Under the pieces are notes generated by a model. The model worked only from the letters and a program-made list of their open reading frames with translations, was not told the DNA's origin and searched no databases. A stretch of 64,000 nt of DNA, from positions 16,033,090 through 16,097,089 of the forward strand of contig JALIGW010000014.1 in NCBI GenBank assembly GCA_023053685.1, written 5' to 3'. Position 1 is the first letter of the stretch. Each line of letters starts with the position of its first letter. Shown here piece by piece: positions 41,962 through 53,575 of this stretch. The position numbers and the translations under genes are program-made. Origin of the DNA: Diadophis punctatus similis. Its lineage: Eukaryota > Chordata > Lepidosauria > Squamata > Dipsadidae.

Positions 41962-43170
41962 TAAAGTGACCAGATTTTTTTTTTAAAGCGGGACATTGAC
42001 GGGGGGGCGGGGCCTCCTGGACGCCGTCATTTGAGTTTTGCCCTCTGCGCATGCGCAGAAGGCAAAAGATGCTAATGGCGTCCAAGGTGGGTGGGTGGGG
42101 GAGGCGGGAGGCCTTTCCTCGCCTCCCGCCTCCCCTTCAGGAGCCGGCAGTGGCTTGGGCTGGCTGGCTGGCAGGCAAGCGACGCAAGGCGTGGGGCACC
42201 CGCCGGACGCCGCCCCGGAGAGAAGACCAGGCCCGGCTGGCAAGGGCCAGGAAGGATTTTTCCCGAGCTGCCAGCCAGCTTGTCCTCCGGGTCAGACGCA
42301 GCAGAGGCGAGCCCCGGCCATGGCATTGGTAAAGGTGGTGGTGCACAAAGCTGCAGCCTCTGCTGCGTCTGCCTGGAGGACAAGCTGGCTGACGGTGCGG
42401 GAAAAATCCTTCCTGGCCCTTGCCAGCCGGGCCTGGTCTTCTCTCCGGGGCGGCGTCCGGCAGGTGCCCCACCCCTTGCGTCGCTTGCCTGCCAGTCAGC
42501 CAGCCCAAGCCACTGTTGCTGTCAAGCGGGGCTGAGCGTGCTCGGCCACGTCTGAGCGCGGTGGGGGGGGGTTTCCTTGCCCGGCACAGAGCTGTTTCCC
42601 TCAAGAAGATCCGCTTTGGCGAGTGCGAGGCAGAGAGTAAGGAAACCTAAAACTTACCAGTCTGGGGAAAGGTTCCCACCACCGATCTGCAAAAGCAACA
42701 TTCCCCCAGAGTCCACCCCTGCCGGAGACTCCGAGATGGACCGAAAAGAAAAGAACGAGCCCTTCCCCGGAGGGTCGCCTCCAGCCGCTCCCCTACCCCT
42801 CCCGTGGCAAACTCGGCGAAAGAAGCCTTTGCCGCGACAGCTGAAAAGTGACCTCACGAGGCGGGAAGGAGGGGCCGGCGGAAAGTTGGGCGGGGTGGTG
42901 GTGGCGGAAAGCGGCTTCGGGGTGTGTGTAAAGTGAGGGGTTCGGCGCCTCCTCCTCTTGATTCCTGGGGAGGAAAGGAGCCGGAGCCAGGCCAGCCTCT
43001 CTCTGCTCTTTCCGGGGGCGGGGAGCCGCTTCTTGGGAGCGATCTAGTAAGGTGACCAGACGTCCCATTGTTTCCAAAAAAGCGTGACTTTTTGGAAACA
43101 ATGCGGGACGCGGGACACACGCTTGAAAAGCGTGTCTGTCCCGCCAAAAGCGGGACGTCTGGTCACCTTA
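41962..43170. mobile_element. GC-rich TIR element, 1,209 bp
   Basis: Starts TAAAGTGACCAGAT and ends TCTGGTCACCTTA; exact 8-bp duplication GTAATGGA at 41954-41961 and 43171-43178. Related to 32197-33033. Contains an internal inverted repeat with arms of about 160 bp. Confidence 0.9.
42146..42517. repeat. Inverted repeat with about 160-bp arms
   Basis: 42146-42307 pairs with 42357-42517 (for example AGTGGCTTGGGCTGGCTGGC with GCCAGTCAGCCAGCCCAAGC). GC-rich and would fold into a stable hairpin. Confidence 0.8.
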
Positions 43171-43259
43171 GTAATGGAGCACCCACGATTTCTGGAGGCA
43201 AGCTGTTCCACTGGTTAATTGTCCTCATTGTTAGGAAGTTCAGCTGAAGCCAGAGCATT

Positions 43260-43530
43260 CCTTTTAGGGCTGATGGATAAACAGTTAAAAAACTGCCATG
43301 GAAGATTATTTCAACATGTGAAATAATATTATGGTGAGATTATCATATGCACAAAGATGGAAAGATTCGGCACTGTCCACCACAGATGAATGGCTGATGA
43401 AATTAATAGAACTTGCTGAAAAGAATAAACTGATTTCTTTGATTATAGAAAAGACAACATCTATATTTATTGGTAACTGGAACCCACTTATGGAAATCTG
43501 GCAAAAAAAATGAATAATATGAAGTTGCGA
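43260..43530 (+). pseudogene. L1 ORF2 C-terminal fragment
   Basis: YAQRWKDSALSTTDEWLMKL, then IELAEKNKLISLIIEKTT and the stop, a pattern of the L1 ORF2 C-terminus. 5'-truncated. Confidence 0.75.
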
Positions 43531-44590
43531 TTTATGGTTTTGGTGGTTGGACAGGATAGATTAAAGATGCGACTATAGTATGATTGGCTGTGAGTAGAGC
43601 TCCCCCCAAATCTAGGAATGGGTGCAAAGGCCCTCTTAGCATGACTGCCGCTTGATCTTCAAGAAAGAGTTGTGAGTCAGATTGTGTACTAGTCTGCTGG
43701 GCCACTGCCATTCCACCCAGCACCAAAGATAGTAAAGTCCTAAAGCCAACAGGTCACAAAACCCATGCCAGTATAGAAATACGAGCATTGCAATGTAATT
43801 TTGGAGAGGGAGGTTCAAACATAGTGGCGCTAAGAACTGCTGTAAAGAATATTGGAAGTTACTCCTTTATATTTTATGTCTTTCTGGCTTTTTAAAAACC
43901 CTTTTCTATTTTATTTCTTTATTCCACTTTAAGCTTTATTTTATTTTATTTTACTAATTTATTTTCTTTCTTCTAATTACTTTGTAATAGGTTTTACTAG
44001 GAAAGCACCCATCTGGTACTGCAAAGTCCTCTTCTTCCCTTTTTTTTATCTTCCAAGAGTTCAATCAGGATCTCCAGCTCCTTCCCAATGTAAAAAGAGG
44101 AGCTTAACACTCCCTGGGCCCAGGTTTCTATCTGCAAGAGGAGAAATCATTTGCTTCTTCACAACAACCTCCGTCTTTTTACTAATTGTACATTTGTTTT
44201 CTTCTGAAACAAAATGAGTCACTTTATTGCACACTGTTAATGTCATCTTTTTATTTTTTTTCAGCTCAGCTCTGCTTTGGAAAAATAAAATGTGAATGGA
44301 AAATAAAATAAAATGTAGTAACATTCCGATCCTTTACTCTTCCATTCTCGCATTCGTAGAGAAAACATTTTCTTTTTCTTATTCCAAACATCACTTTTCA
44401 GTGGAAGGCTGGACAAGATGGCCACAGAAGGATGACCAGGAGTGATCACCTCATTAATTGTGTGGTGTGGAATGTGACATTTAAATGCTGCATATTCATT
44501 CAGGCCGAAGAAGGGAATGAGGAAGGCTGAGAACCTCTTGGATGCTAGGAAGATAAAGCCATTATGTGGCCAAGAAGAAAGATACAGTGG
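43531..44590. other. No recognisable gene
   Basis: AT-rich. Includes a TTTATTTTATTTTATT run near 43930. Open reads lack motifs. Confidence 0.4.
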
Positions 44591-44705
44591 GGTCTTTGGT
44601 GCTGTCTGAGCCTGGTGGTTTACTTGCAGACATTTCATTACCAAACAAGGTAACACCAGGGAGTGGGCGGCATAGAAATCCATTAAATTAAATTAAATTA
44701 AAAAT
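44591..44705. repeat. Dispersed GTTACCTGG-type repeat copy and LINE tail
   Basis: CTTGCAGACATTTCATTACC and AAGGTAACACC, then GGGCGGCATAGAAATCCATT with an ATTAA tail. Confidence 0.6.
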
Positions 44706-45386
44706 CATCAATGTAGAGATACAGCCAACTACACATATTTCTGCTAATTTTAGAATAAATGTCATGATTTCAGTTGACGTCCTTTTGTGAATAGGATGTC
44801 TTTGAAAACATCCTTTCTAAGAAGGTAAGGACTTCTGGATCATGCCAGGACCCATCTTCAACTCCCGATATGAATTATTGCAACTTTTGACTAGGTGTTT
44901 ATGCCCAGTCTCTTCCTCACACCACATCCATGGGACACTCAGTCATTCCATTTGATGGGAAATATATTCTAGAAATCTTGTGAGGCTATATTTAAGTTCC
45001 TGTTTTGTTTAACTTCCATATAATAATTGTCATCCAGTTGGATAATCCAGAATATCTTCTTCCTAATTTAGCTAGGAGGGCTCTCTCTACTCTCCATATG
45101 CTGATGCTGATGCAATCTTGAGTCTAAAACTGCAAAGAATCCCAATTACAGATAAACCAAAATAATGGCATTTTTGAATACACCCCTCCCAATTATTTCT
45201 AGCATATACACAATACTGCACAGGTGTCATGTTTCAAATAACTGGGTGGGGAATTTCAGGCTTCAGATAGGCTAAGAGTAAAGGACAGATATGATGCCTT
45301 GACTGCTCAAAAGAACTCAGTGGCCATCTTGCAATTCTACTGGACAAGGACAGGGGACACTATCGTTCAGCAATCTGTTAATTATT
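44706..45386. other. No recognisable gene
   Basis: Unique-looking sequence downstream (minus strand) of the V2R exon. Confidence 0.4.
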
Positions 45387-45839
45387 TCAAGCAAAATCAT
45401 CGGCCCAACCCATGTATGGAGAACCATACATGAGTTTGGACCAATTTGGACCTTTTTCTAAGTTTTGAAAAGTTTGAATGTCGAAATTCCTCTGTCTCAC
45501 ATTTCCACATTTCTTCTGGTTGTAAGCTGCTCCTTTGTATTCAGGTCGGGCCTCAGAAGGATAAATGTAGCACTTGGGGATGAAGATGCAGACCAGCAGA
45601 CCAGCACTGGAGGCCAGGATGGAGAAAACCTGCACAGCCACCATGTATTTCCCTTTGGTACTCAGGTAAGTGGGCACAAAAGTCACCCAGACACTGCAGA
45701 AGACCAGCATGCTGAAGGTGATCAGCTTGGCTTCGTTGAAGGCACCAGGCAGATTCCTGGCCAGGAAAGCCACCGTGAAGCAGATGGCAGCCAGGAAGCC
45801 CATATAGCTGAGGGTGATGTAGAATACGCAAATTCCCCC
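45387..45839 (-). pseudogene. Vomeronasal type-2 receptor (V2R), terminal-exon fragment
   Basis: Encodes the end of a class C GPCR seven-helix domain: [20 protein letters not shown] (helix 5 end), [20 protein letters not shown] (loop 3 to helix 6), [15 protein letters not shown] (extracellular loop 3) and [20 protein letters not shown] (helix 7). These are hallmark V2R motifs; such receptors sense pheromone and prey cues in vomeronasal neurons. After PKCYI one extra T shifts the frame. In the neighbouring frame the usual C-terminal [10 protein letters not shown] appears with a stop at 45497-45499, so the long tail to 45387 is an artefact. Helices 1-4 and the ligand-binding domain are missing; the exon is cut at about 45840 by a repeat. 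Confidence 0.85.
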
Positions 45840-45841
45840 TG

Positions 45842-46010
45842 AATGTTGTGTTTTATAATGTCTTCTTTTTAATTATTTTTTAATTTAAATTTATGATTAC
45901 TGTTTTAAATTGTGCGCTTCTCACTTATGCTGTACGCCGCCCTGAGTCCCATGGGATTGGGCGGCTTATAAGAGCGTTTAAATAAATAAATAAAATAAAT
46001 AAATACGATG
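45842..46010 (+). repeat. Interspersed repeat 3' end with (AAAT)n tail
   Basis: TACGCCGCCCTGAGTCCCATG, then AAATAAATAAAT. Its insertion or an associated deletion truncates the V2R exon. Confidence 0.65.
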
Positions 46011-46430
46011 TTAGAAAGAAGCTTAAGATCTGCTTACCAGAGAGACAGATGAGGAAAAATAAATTCAATTACAAGAGAGGAGATTCTGGCTGAATGAGAG
46101 GAAAAACATCCTAAAAGGAGGAGCCTTTTTAGAACTGAGCCAGTGAAAGAGAGTTCAGTCTTCCCTTCCCTTAAATGCAAATATCTTAATGCAAAGATTG
46201 AGCAGCCATCAGTCAGAAAAACTGGGATTCCTGCGGACAGCAGGGGTTGGACTAGATCAGGGGTAGGTAAAGTTGGCTCTTCTATGACTCGTGGACTTCA
46301 ACTCCCAGAGTTCCTGAGCTAGCATGATTGGCTCAGAAAGTCTGAGAGTTGAAGTCCACGAGTCATAGAAGAGCCAACTTTGCCTACCCCTGGGCTAGAT
46401 GGTCAGAGTCTCTTTTAAATTTATAAAGGT
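46011..46430 (+). mobile_element. CR1 3' fragment with nested palindromic MITE
   Basis: AGGAGATTCTGGCTGAATGA and GGGGTTGGACTAGAT. The MITE at 46258-46392 splits the terminus. Confidence 0.7.
46258..46392. mobile_element. Palindromic hAT-type MITE, 135 bp
   Basis: CAGGGGTAGGTAAAGTTGGC to GCCAACTTTGCCTACCCCTG; flanks GACTAGAT / GGCTAGAT match at 7 of 8. Confidence 0.85.
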
Positions 46431-48170
46431 AAAATTCCACAGTGCTAATCACAAACCTAAAATACAGGACTTTATTTAAAAATGCATACAGCCTTTTTAA
46501 ATTAGCAATGTTTAATTCCAAAATTTACCTGTCATGGTATCTACTCTTTGGAAAGTTATTCCTTGAGCAATTAGATTGGCCAAATCTATTGGCCTTTTGT
46601 AGCATAAGTGGGTTGAGATGGTTTCCCTCCTTCTCCTTTGGATTCCTTCTCCAAAGGAGATTAATGGATCTATATCAGGACCCCATACCTGCCACGACTG
46701 CAGCCTTGGAGTCCCCATCATCTTTTCGCCCTCCTTCCTTCTCCTCCTCGATCTGGGGAACTGCAAAGAAATAGGGTTCAAAGCCATGATCATTTGGCCT
46801 TTCTTTTGACAGATAACCAAAGTTCCAAATCCTATGGATATATTTGAGAAGTCTATTCCTTTTTATTGAATACATTATACAATTTGGGAGGATCCAGACT
46901 TTCCTTTCAATGGGTCCGGGCATATCTTCAAGTATTAAATGGAAAGGAAGAACTCTGTCCAAAATGGGAACATTTTCTATGAAGTGAACAAAGACATTGA
47001 CTTGTCTCCACTTAGAAATGGCACCCCTGAGGAATGATGTATGTCATTGAGAACTGTTGTGGTATAACAACACAAATTTCATTCCTAACAAGCATAGGAG
47101 TCAAAGTCCTCATGAAATTCTCTCCATTGTCTGTGTCTGAAGCAAAGAGACCAATCAAGGTCCATCTGAAATGGAGGAGCAGTTGGACAATTGCTGGGTA
47201 GTTGATTTCTTTTTTGGGGAGGATCCGGTGGAAAAAGGGGAATTGACTTTTATCACTCAGAGCCTCTGAAGCAATTCTATCTCTGATCTGAAAAAGCAGT
47301 GAAGAATGTTGTGTTATATTTGGGGTCAGATCAAGTCCAAAATACTAGATATTAACAAATTCAACCCCATTTTGATGAATATTCTAGAATAGTTTGTTGA
47401 TTAGACATTGTTTAAAATATTAAATAAAATATTAAAGATAGAATATTAACAGGACTATATAAAAATTGAATACAAGAAACAAAATAAGCAAAAAATAAAA
47501 AATGCAAATCATATTTCTTAATCACCTATTAATTTACTACAGTTAGAGTCACACGTGCAAATGTCAAGTGAAGTGTTCTGTTTCAATAAAGGGTCCTATT
47601 ATTTGTAGTTTTTATGTTTTGCTACATCTTTCACTGTTTCTATATCTTTGCTTCAGATTCTTTGTGCAGCAATCTTTTTGGCTACTTCTCCAGTTGTACA
47701 AGAGCCAGGGAGACCACAACTTCAAATATAATTTTCAGTTGTACAATCCAACAGATCTTTAATTGAAATTTTTGTCTGTTCTAACAGACACAATTTGGAG
47801 AGTCTGACAGTTTCATAGTTTTAATTTTACACAACAATTATATACCCTGATTTTAATATACAAAGAAGAAATTGTGTAAATTCCCATTTAAGCTCTGAGG
47901 GCAGCAGCTGAAGTCCTTTTATCCACCCTGGAGATACTCCTCAGATGCTGTGATTGGGTTTGTTCTAGTAGTGCTATATATTAAGCCCCAAACTTCAGTT
48001 CTGTATAAGGACTTGGGGGTAACTTTGGCATTATATACTTTAATAAATGGGAAGAAAGTTGGATAGCTATGAATTTTCATTTAACTTCAGGCAGTGAATT
48101 CACTTGAGCCCTTTCTCAAGAAGACAATAAAATAGTAGATTTGGAATGAACTACAAAATAATCTAGACCA
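46431..48170. other. No recognisable gene
   Basis: AT-rich. An open read at 46675-46962 (minus) was examined and has no recognisable domain. Confidence 0.4.
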
Positions 48171-48171
48171 G

Positions 48172-48300
48172 TGGTTCCCAAACTTTTTCAGTCCACCGTC
48201 CCCTTGGTGCTACAAACTCATCCTCAGTGCCCCCCATCTCAGTGCCCCCCTATAAATAGCATTGATCAGAATAGCGGTTTGCATGACCCACTAAGGAAGA
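48172..48300. mobile_element. hAT TIR fragment
   Basis: CAGTGGTTCCCAAACTTTTT, a common hAT terminus, then CCCC-rich sequence. No right end found. Confidence 0.5.
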
Positions 48301-48339
48301 TAGTAACAGTAAAATCCAAAACTGTAACAATTAATTGTA

Positions 48340-49125
48340 CATTTATTCAAAATCAACAACAAATTGAAAAATATGGAGAAGTGGCGGGATTAAAAATTAA
48401 TAAAGACAAAACAAAACTGTTAGTTAAAAACATGACGGAAAAGCAAAAGAAGGAATTAAGGGGAAGTTAAATATACAGATAACAAAAAAGGTAAAATACT
48501 TGGGCATCCAGTTATCAGCAAGGTGTATAACAATTAAGGAAGACAATTATTATAGATTAAAGAAACAAATTGAAATAGATTTGGAAAAATGGAAAAATCT
48601 ACAATTATCACTGATGGGGAGAAATTGCAATAATTAAAATGAATATATTGCCACGATTGTTGTTTTTATTCTCTACAATACCAATAAGGATAGAGACTTT
48701 TTTTTATGAGGTAAATAAAATGATTCTGAAATTTGTCTGGCAGGGAAAAAAGGTGAGGATTAATATAAAAATGTTACAAGATGCAAGATTCAGAGGTGGG
48801 TTTGGACTACCGAATTGGGAGTTATATTATCATGCAGCAGCATTGACGTGGATGAGAGAATGGATTTTGTTAAGAAACACAAGACTTTTGACTTTGGAGG
48901 GACACGATTTACAGATAGGATGGCACGCATTTATATGGTATGGAAGAAGTAAAATACACAGCTATTTCCAGAGACATTGCATAAGGAACTCTTTGTACGT
49001 GATGTGGCAAAAGATAAAAGAGAAATATTATTTGAAAATACCATATTGGTTATCAATAATGGAAGCACTAATCCACCCAAATAGAGTTAATTGAGGGAAT
49101 ATTGCAAGATATAAGGATATTTTAA
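48340..49125 (+). pseudogene. L1 ORF2 fragment (RT thumb and following region)
   Basis: GEVAGLKINKDKTKLL, then VKYLGIQLS-type sequence, NILPRLLFLFSTIPIR, NKMILKFVWQGKKVRI and GGFGLPNWELYYHAAAL. These are consecutive motifs of the L1 RT thumb and connector. At least two frameshifts; both ends missing. The part from 48639 to 49094 is open. Confidence 0.85.
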
Positions 49126-49164
49126 CTGATAAGGGGGAATTGAAATCTACCCAAGAACTGGTAT

Positions 49165-49355
49165 TTAATACTACCGTATTTTTCGGAGTATAAGACGCAC
49201 CGAAGTATAAGACGCACCTTAGTTTTGACATTTGTCAAGTGAATTTTGCCCAATTTTACAACATTTCTTGCCACAGTTGTTAAGTGAATCACGGCAGTTG
49301 ATACGTTACTAACCTGGTTGTTAAATGAACCTGGTTTCCCCATTGTGGCAACCAA
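49165..49355. mobile_element. MITE fragments
   Basis: CCGTATTTTTCGGAGTATAA, a familiar DNA-transposon terminus, joined to part of the CAGGTAGTCC-type element. Confidence 0.55.
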
Positions 49356-50067
49356 AACTGCATTCAGTTTTGGTCGCCACGATGTAAAATAGATGTTGAG
49401 ACTCTAGAAAGAGTACAGAGAAGAGCAACAAAGATGATTAGGGGACTGGAGGCTAAAACATATGAAGAACGGTTGTAGGAATTGGGTATGTCTAGTTTAA
49501 TGAAAAGAAGGACCAGGGGAGACATGATAGCAGTGTTCCAATATCTCAGGGGTTGCCACAAAGAAGAGGGAGTCAAGCTATTATCCAAAGCACCTGAGGG
49601 TAGAACAAGAAGCAATGGGTGGAAACTGAACAAGGAGAGAAGCAACTTAGAACTAAGGAGAAATTTCCTGACAGTTAGAATAATAGCAATAGCACTTTAC
49701 TTATATACCGCTTCATAGTGCTTTACAGCCCTCTCTAAATGGTTTACAGAGTTCAGCATATTGCCCCCAACAATCTGGGTCCTCATTTTACCCACCTCGG
49801 AAGGATGGAAGGCTGAGTCAACCTTGAGCCTAGTGAGATTTGAACAGCTGAACTGCTGAACTAGCAGTCAGCTGCAGTCGCAGCATTTAACCACTGCATC
49901 ACTTCAGAACAATTAATCCGTGGAACAGCTTGCCTCCAGAAGTTGTGAATGCTCCAACACTGGAAGTTTTTAAGAAGATGTTGGATAACCATTTGTCTCA
50001 AGTGATGTAGGGTTTCTTGCCTAAGCAGGGGGTTGGACTAGAAGACCTCCAAGGTCCCTTCCAACTC
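49356..50067 (+). mobile_element. CR1 3' end with nested SINE
   Basis: RTGDMIAVFQYLRGC-like coding sequence (GACATGATAGCAGTGTTCCA) through GGACTAGAAGACCTCCAAGG, ending in (GTT)n. The SINE interrupts it at about 49682. Confidence 0.85.
49682..49906 (-). repeat. Sauria-type SINE inserted in CR1
   Basis: Plus-strand text shows the reverse of the SINE: TGCCCCCAACAATCTGGGTC and GAGATTTGAACAGC. CR1 text AGTTAGAA before and AGAACAATTAATCC after suggests a short duplication. Confidence 0.8.
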
Positions 50068-50098
<31 letters not shown>

Positions 50099-50158
50099 AT
50101 TATTTTATTTATTTATTTATTTATTTTGGTATTCTTATATGCCGCCCAACTCCCGGAG
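50068..50158. repeat. (GTT)n and (TTTA)n with LINE tail
   Basis: The GTT tract is the CR1 tail. The TTTA tract plus TATGCCGCCCAACTCCCGGA is a second LINE 3' end in reverse. Confidence 0.85.
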
Positions 50159-50391
50159 GATTATTGACTTTGCTTGTCAGGTTATAAAGGTTACAAAAGT
50201 CAATCACATGACCTTGGGACACAGCAATGGTCATAAATATGAACCAATTGCCAAGCATCTGAATTTTGACCATGTGATTATAGGGAAGCTGCAAAAGTTG
50301 TAACTGAAAAATGGTCATTAGTCATTTTTTTCAGTGCTATTATAACTTTGAACAATCATTAAATGAACTGCTGTAAGTCGAGGACTACCTG
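50159..50391. mobile_element. TIR DNA transposon, left-truncated
   Basis: Ends GTAAGTCGAGGACTACCTG followed by TA. Same family as 9738-10133. Confidence 0.7.
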
Positions 50392-50393
50392 TA

Positions 50394-50913
50394 TGCAACA
50401 AACATTTAATGGATATCTTTGTTAGCAAGTGTGGGATGAAGGATAATATGCTTAGTGCTTTGGTAGTGAATGGCTATAGTGAAAATGACCCCAAAGAGGG
50501 CTGCTCAACCATTCCTCTGGAAAAGACCTTCAAATATTGAATTTGGTCACAAAGTCCTATTCTGGATATTGGATTCACCAACATTTTAATTAAAGACTTT
50601 GATGAAAGGAGAGAGGGAATGCATCTTAGAACTGGGCATGGACTTCTAATATCATAGAAGACTGAGGGGCCATTGAGACCTTGGATTTTGGATGTGTTCA
50701 TGAAGCTGCCAGAATCAATATGGATTAAAATAAGGGTGTTTCCATCTGGAAATGGGCTAAATGAATTGTACGGGACTGATTTATTTGAATTTGATTTGAT
50801 TTGAAATACATATCTCAAGTGAGAAAATGGCATGAGAGCAAGAAAGCCAGAGTCTGAAATTATGCACATACACACACAGTGCCTACATATTGGGTGAAGC
50901 TGGTTATTATTTA
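50394..50913. other. No recognisable gene
   Basis: A 159-codon read on the minus strand (50474-50953) has no motif and runs into a MITE. Not called. Confidence 0.4.
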
Positions 50914-50921
50914 CATTGAAG

Positions 50922-51585
50922 CAGGGGCGGGTTCCCAATTTTTTTACTACCACTCTGTGGGCGTGGCTTATTTTATGTGACCGGGTGGGTGTGGCTTGCC
51001 GGTCATATATTAGTTATTTCAGAGAGATGTTACTACTATTTTTGCTATTTTATACCTTACATGAAAAGCTTTGCATACAAAGTGTGTGTTACACCATGGC
51101 AATACAGCAAACTTTATATGCAGAAAATGCTATAGTTAAAAGACAAGCTCCGTCCGGCCTGAATGCTTCTCCCCATTCGATGATCCTAGGCTCCTGCCGC
51201 CCGTTCCCCCTCCCCTCAGCAGCTCGAGAAGCCTCAAACATGCGAAAATGCCTGGGATCATCATCGCACATTCGTGGCTTCTCGGACTGCTGAAGGGAGG
51301 GGAATAGAGATAGCTCCTGCCGCCCGTTCTTTCAGCGTCTCACCTGCTCCCTCAGCCATCCTCCCCTGCTTGTACTCACTGTGGGGTAGGAAGGCAGCGC
51401 ATGCGCAGTTCCGGAAGCTCGGCTTCTGGGCATGCACAGAAGAAAATTTTTTTTAAAAATTTTTTTTAAAGTTTTTAAATGGCGGCACCCAGGCACCGGC
51501 AATCGACCGCACCGGTACTGTGACGTCACCAGAGGGCTGCTACCGGTGCTATAGAGTGGACCACACCGGTAGGAACCCACCACTG
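50922..51585. mobile_element. hAT-type element, 664 bp
   Basis: Ends CAGGGGCGGGTTCC and GGAACCCACCACTG, with exact 8-bp duplication CATTGAAG at 50914-50921 and 51586-51593. No transposase recognised. Same terminal family as 21495 and 29263. Confidence 0.9.
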
Positions 51586-51593
51586 CATTGAAG

Positions 51594-52322
51594 GCAGGAG
51601 TTTAACATTGCATTCCATTTGCCATTCACAAGACTGTTTCCAAGGTGAAAGTTGGAAAACGTCTTAGAGAGAAAAAAGTAAGAAAGAAATCCCCAGCACT
51701 TATAGGGGAGAGGTGAGACCCACCATGACTCCCCTGTAGAACTGGAAGTGAGCCTGTAAACAAGAACTCACTCCCAAAGACACAGAAACAGTCTCCCACT
51801 TTGTGTATGTGATTTTTGTTTAACTATGCAAAGTTCTGATGATTAGTTTTGACTGAGCTTGATTGTGTTCTTGGCCATACTATCGCATCAGCTGTTTCAT
51901 GGTGGTGCCCTTGAGGGTTAACTTTCAAAATAAAGTAAATTTATTTTTACAGGGAGCTATTTCAGATCTGTGACATGCTCGGGCATTAACTAGCCCCTGG
52001 GGTTTTCTCTTTAATCGCGATGCCAACAAATGTCAGATTTCTTTTTCTTCAGCCACAGGTGCCATGTATTCCCTCCGGGGCCAATTTCAAGGATGGAGCT
52101 TGCAAACAATTCAATTCTTTGGTGACTGATTTAATTCAATTTCTGCCCCTATCATTATGAACCATATGGGGATTATTTCTCTTTCATTTCTTTCCAAAGA
52201 ATTGCCCAACAATCTCTGAGTCCAAGAACTAGTTGAATTAGTCAGGGATCTCTCTCGAGAAGGAGAATTATCCTCCAAGTTCCAGGGGAGACTTTGGGCA
52301 GAGAAGGGAGTCAGGTGCAGCT
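51594..52322. other. No recognisable gene
   Basis: Contains an AATAAAG signal near 51930. It may be LTR debris. Nothing firm. Confidence 0.35.
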
Positions 52323-52521
52323 CTCTTAATTTAATTTAATTTAATTTAATTTAATTTAATTTAATTTAATTTAATTTAATTTAATTTAATTTAATTTAAT
52401 TTAATTTAATTTAATTTAATTTAATTTAATTTAATTTAATTTAATTTAATTTAATTTAATTTAATTTAATTTAATTTAATTTAATTTAATTTAATTTAAT
52501 TTAATTTAATTTAATTTAATA
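52323..52521. repeat. (TTAAT)n microsatellite
   Basis: About 195 bp, almost perfect. On the minus strand it is the tail of the LINE that follows. Confidence 0.97.
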
Positions 52522-53410
52522 GATTTGTATGCCGCCCAACTCCCAAGGGACTCTGGGCCGCTGACAGCATTTCAAATCATTATTACATATAAAAACATAT
52601 AATTAAAAATTAAAAAAATTAAAAAATATCAGACATTCATAACCAAGGGGGGAGACCCAAATATAGTCTGATTGGTCTCACTTTCACCCCGCCTGCTGGA
52701 AGAGCCAAGTTTTTATTGCTTTACGGAAGGCCAGCAGGGTGGGGATAGTCCTGATCTCTGGAGGGAGTTGGTTCCAAAGGGTTCCAGGCTCCCACAGAGA
52801 AGGCCCTCCCCCTCGGCCCCGCCAACCGGCATTGCTTGGTCGATGGGACCTACAGGAGACCAACTCTGTGGGACCTAACCGGTCATAGTGAGGTATGCGG
52901 CAGGATGCGGTCCCGAAGGTAACCTGGCCCTGAGCCATGTAGGGCTTTAAAGGTCAAAACCAACACCTTAAATTGGGTCCGGAGACTAATGGGCAGCCAA
53001 TGCAGCTGGCGGAGAATGGGTGTCACGTGGGTGTACCTAGGCACACCCACCACAGCTCGCGCAGCTGCATTTTGCACCAATTGTAGTCTCCGGATACTCT
53101 TCAAGGGTAGCCCCATGTAGAGCGCGTTGCAGTAATCCAGCCGGGAGGTGATAAGGGCGTGAGTGACTGTGAGTAGAGCCTCCCTCTCCAAGTAGGGTCG
53201 CAATTGGTGCACCAGGCGAACCTGTGCAAAGGTCCCCCTAGCCACAGCTGAAAGATGTTGCTCCAATTTTAGCTGTGGATCTAGGAGGACACCCAAATTG
53301 CGAACCTGTTCTGAGGGAGTTAATTTCTCCCCCCCAAGAACCAAGGAGGGACAATTGACAGAATCCTTGGGAGGCAATATCCATAGCCACTCGGTCTTGT
53401 CAGGGTTGTC
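52522..53410 (-). pseudogene. L2/CR1-like LINE reverse transcriptase C-terminus and 3' end
   Basis: 52883-53410 encodes VRNLGVLLDPQLKLEQHLSA, LDYCNALYMGLPLKSIRRLQ, LVQNAAARAVVGV and LRQLHWLPI. 52684-52938, in another frame, continues with ALWNSLPPEI-like sequence (TLWNQLPPEIRTIPTLLAFR) and KTWLFQQAG. This is the conserved RT thumb and tail of L2/CR1-group LINEs, with one frameshift. A 3' UTR with GCCGCCCAAC (reverse) and the pentamer tail follow. 5'-truncated. Confidence 0.85.
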
Positions 53411-53575
53411 TTCTCATACTGACTCAGAAGGCCTCAAATGGAAATCTTTCCTGGTTTCCTGGAAATCTTTTCCTTTTAGGCAAAAAGTGTTGCTGGATAA
53501 TTTCAGACTTTGGACTTCTCTCCCCACTAAAGATCAGGACTGTGTGGATTCCTTCCCATCAAAGCATTGTAGTGT

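Larger units (their letters stand above)
41703..43255 (-). mobile_element. CR1 3' end (minus) with two nested insertions
   Basis: Plus-strand text GGAGGTCTTCTAGTCCAGCC is the reverse of the CR1 3' terminus. It is interrupted at 41790-41927 and 41962-43170, then continues with ATTTCTGGAGGCAAGCTGTT and TCCTCATTGTTAGGAAGTT. Confidence 0.85.

Noticed and set aside
45387..45496. Long novel C-terminal tail on the V2R exon
   Set aside because: It exists only because of a 1-nt frameshift; the expected C-terminus and stop lie in the neighbouring frame.
46675..46962. Possible V2R N-terminal exon near the V2R fragment
   Set aside because: None of the conserved V2R ligand-binding motifs could be found in any frame.
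50474..50953. 159-codon minus-strand open read
   Set aside because: No motif, no splice context, and it runs into a hAT element with its own target duplication.
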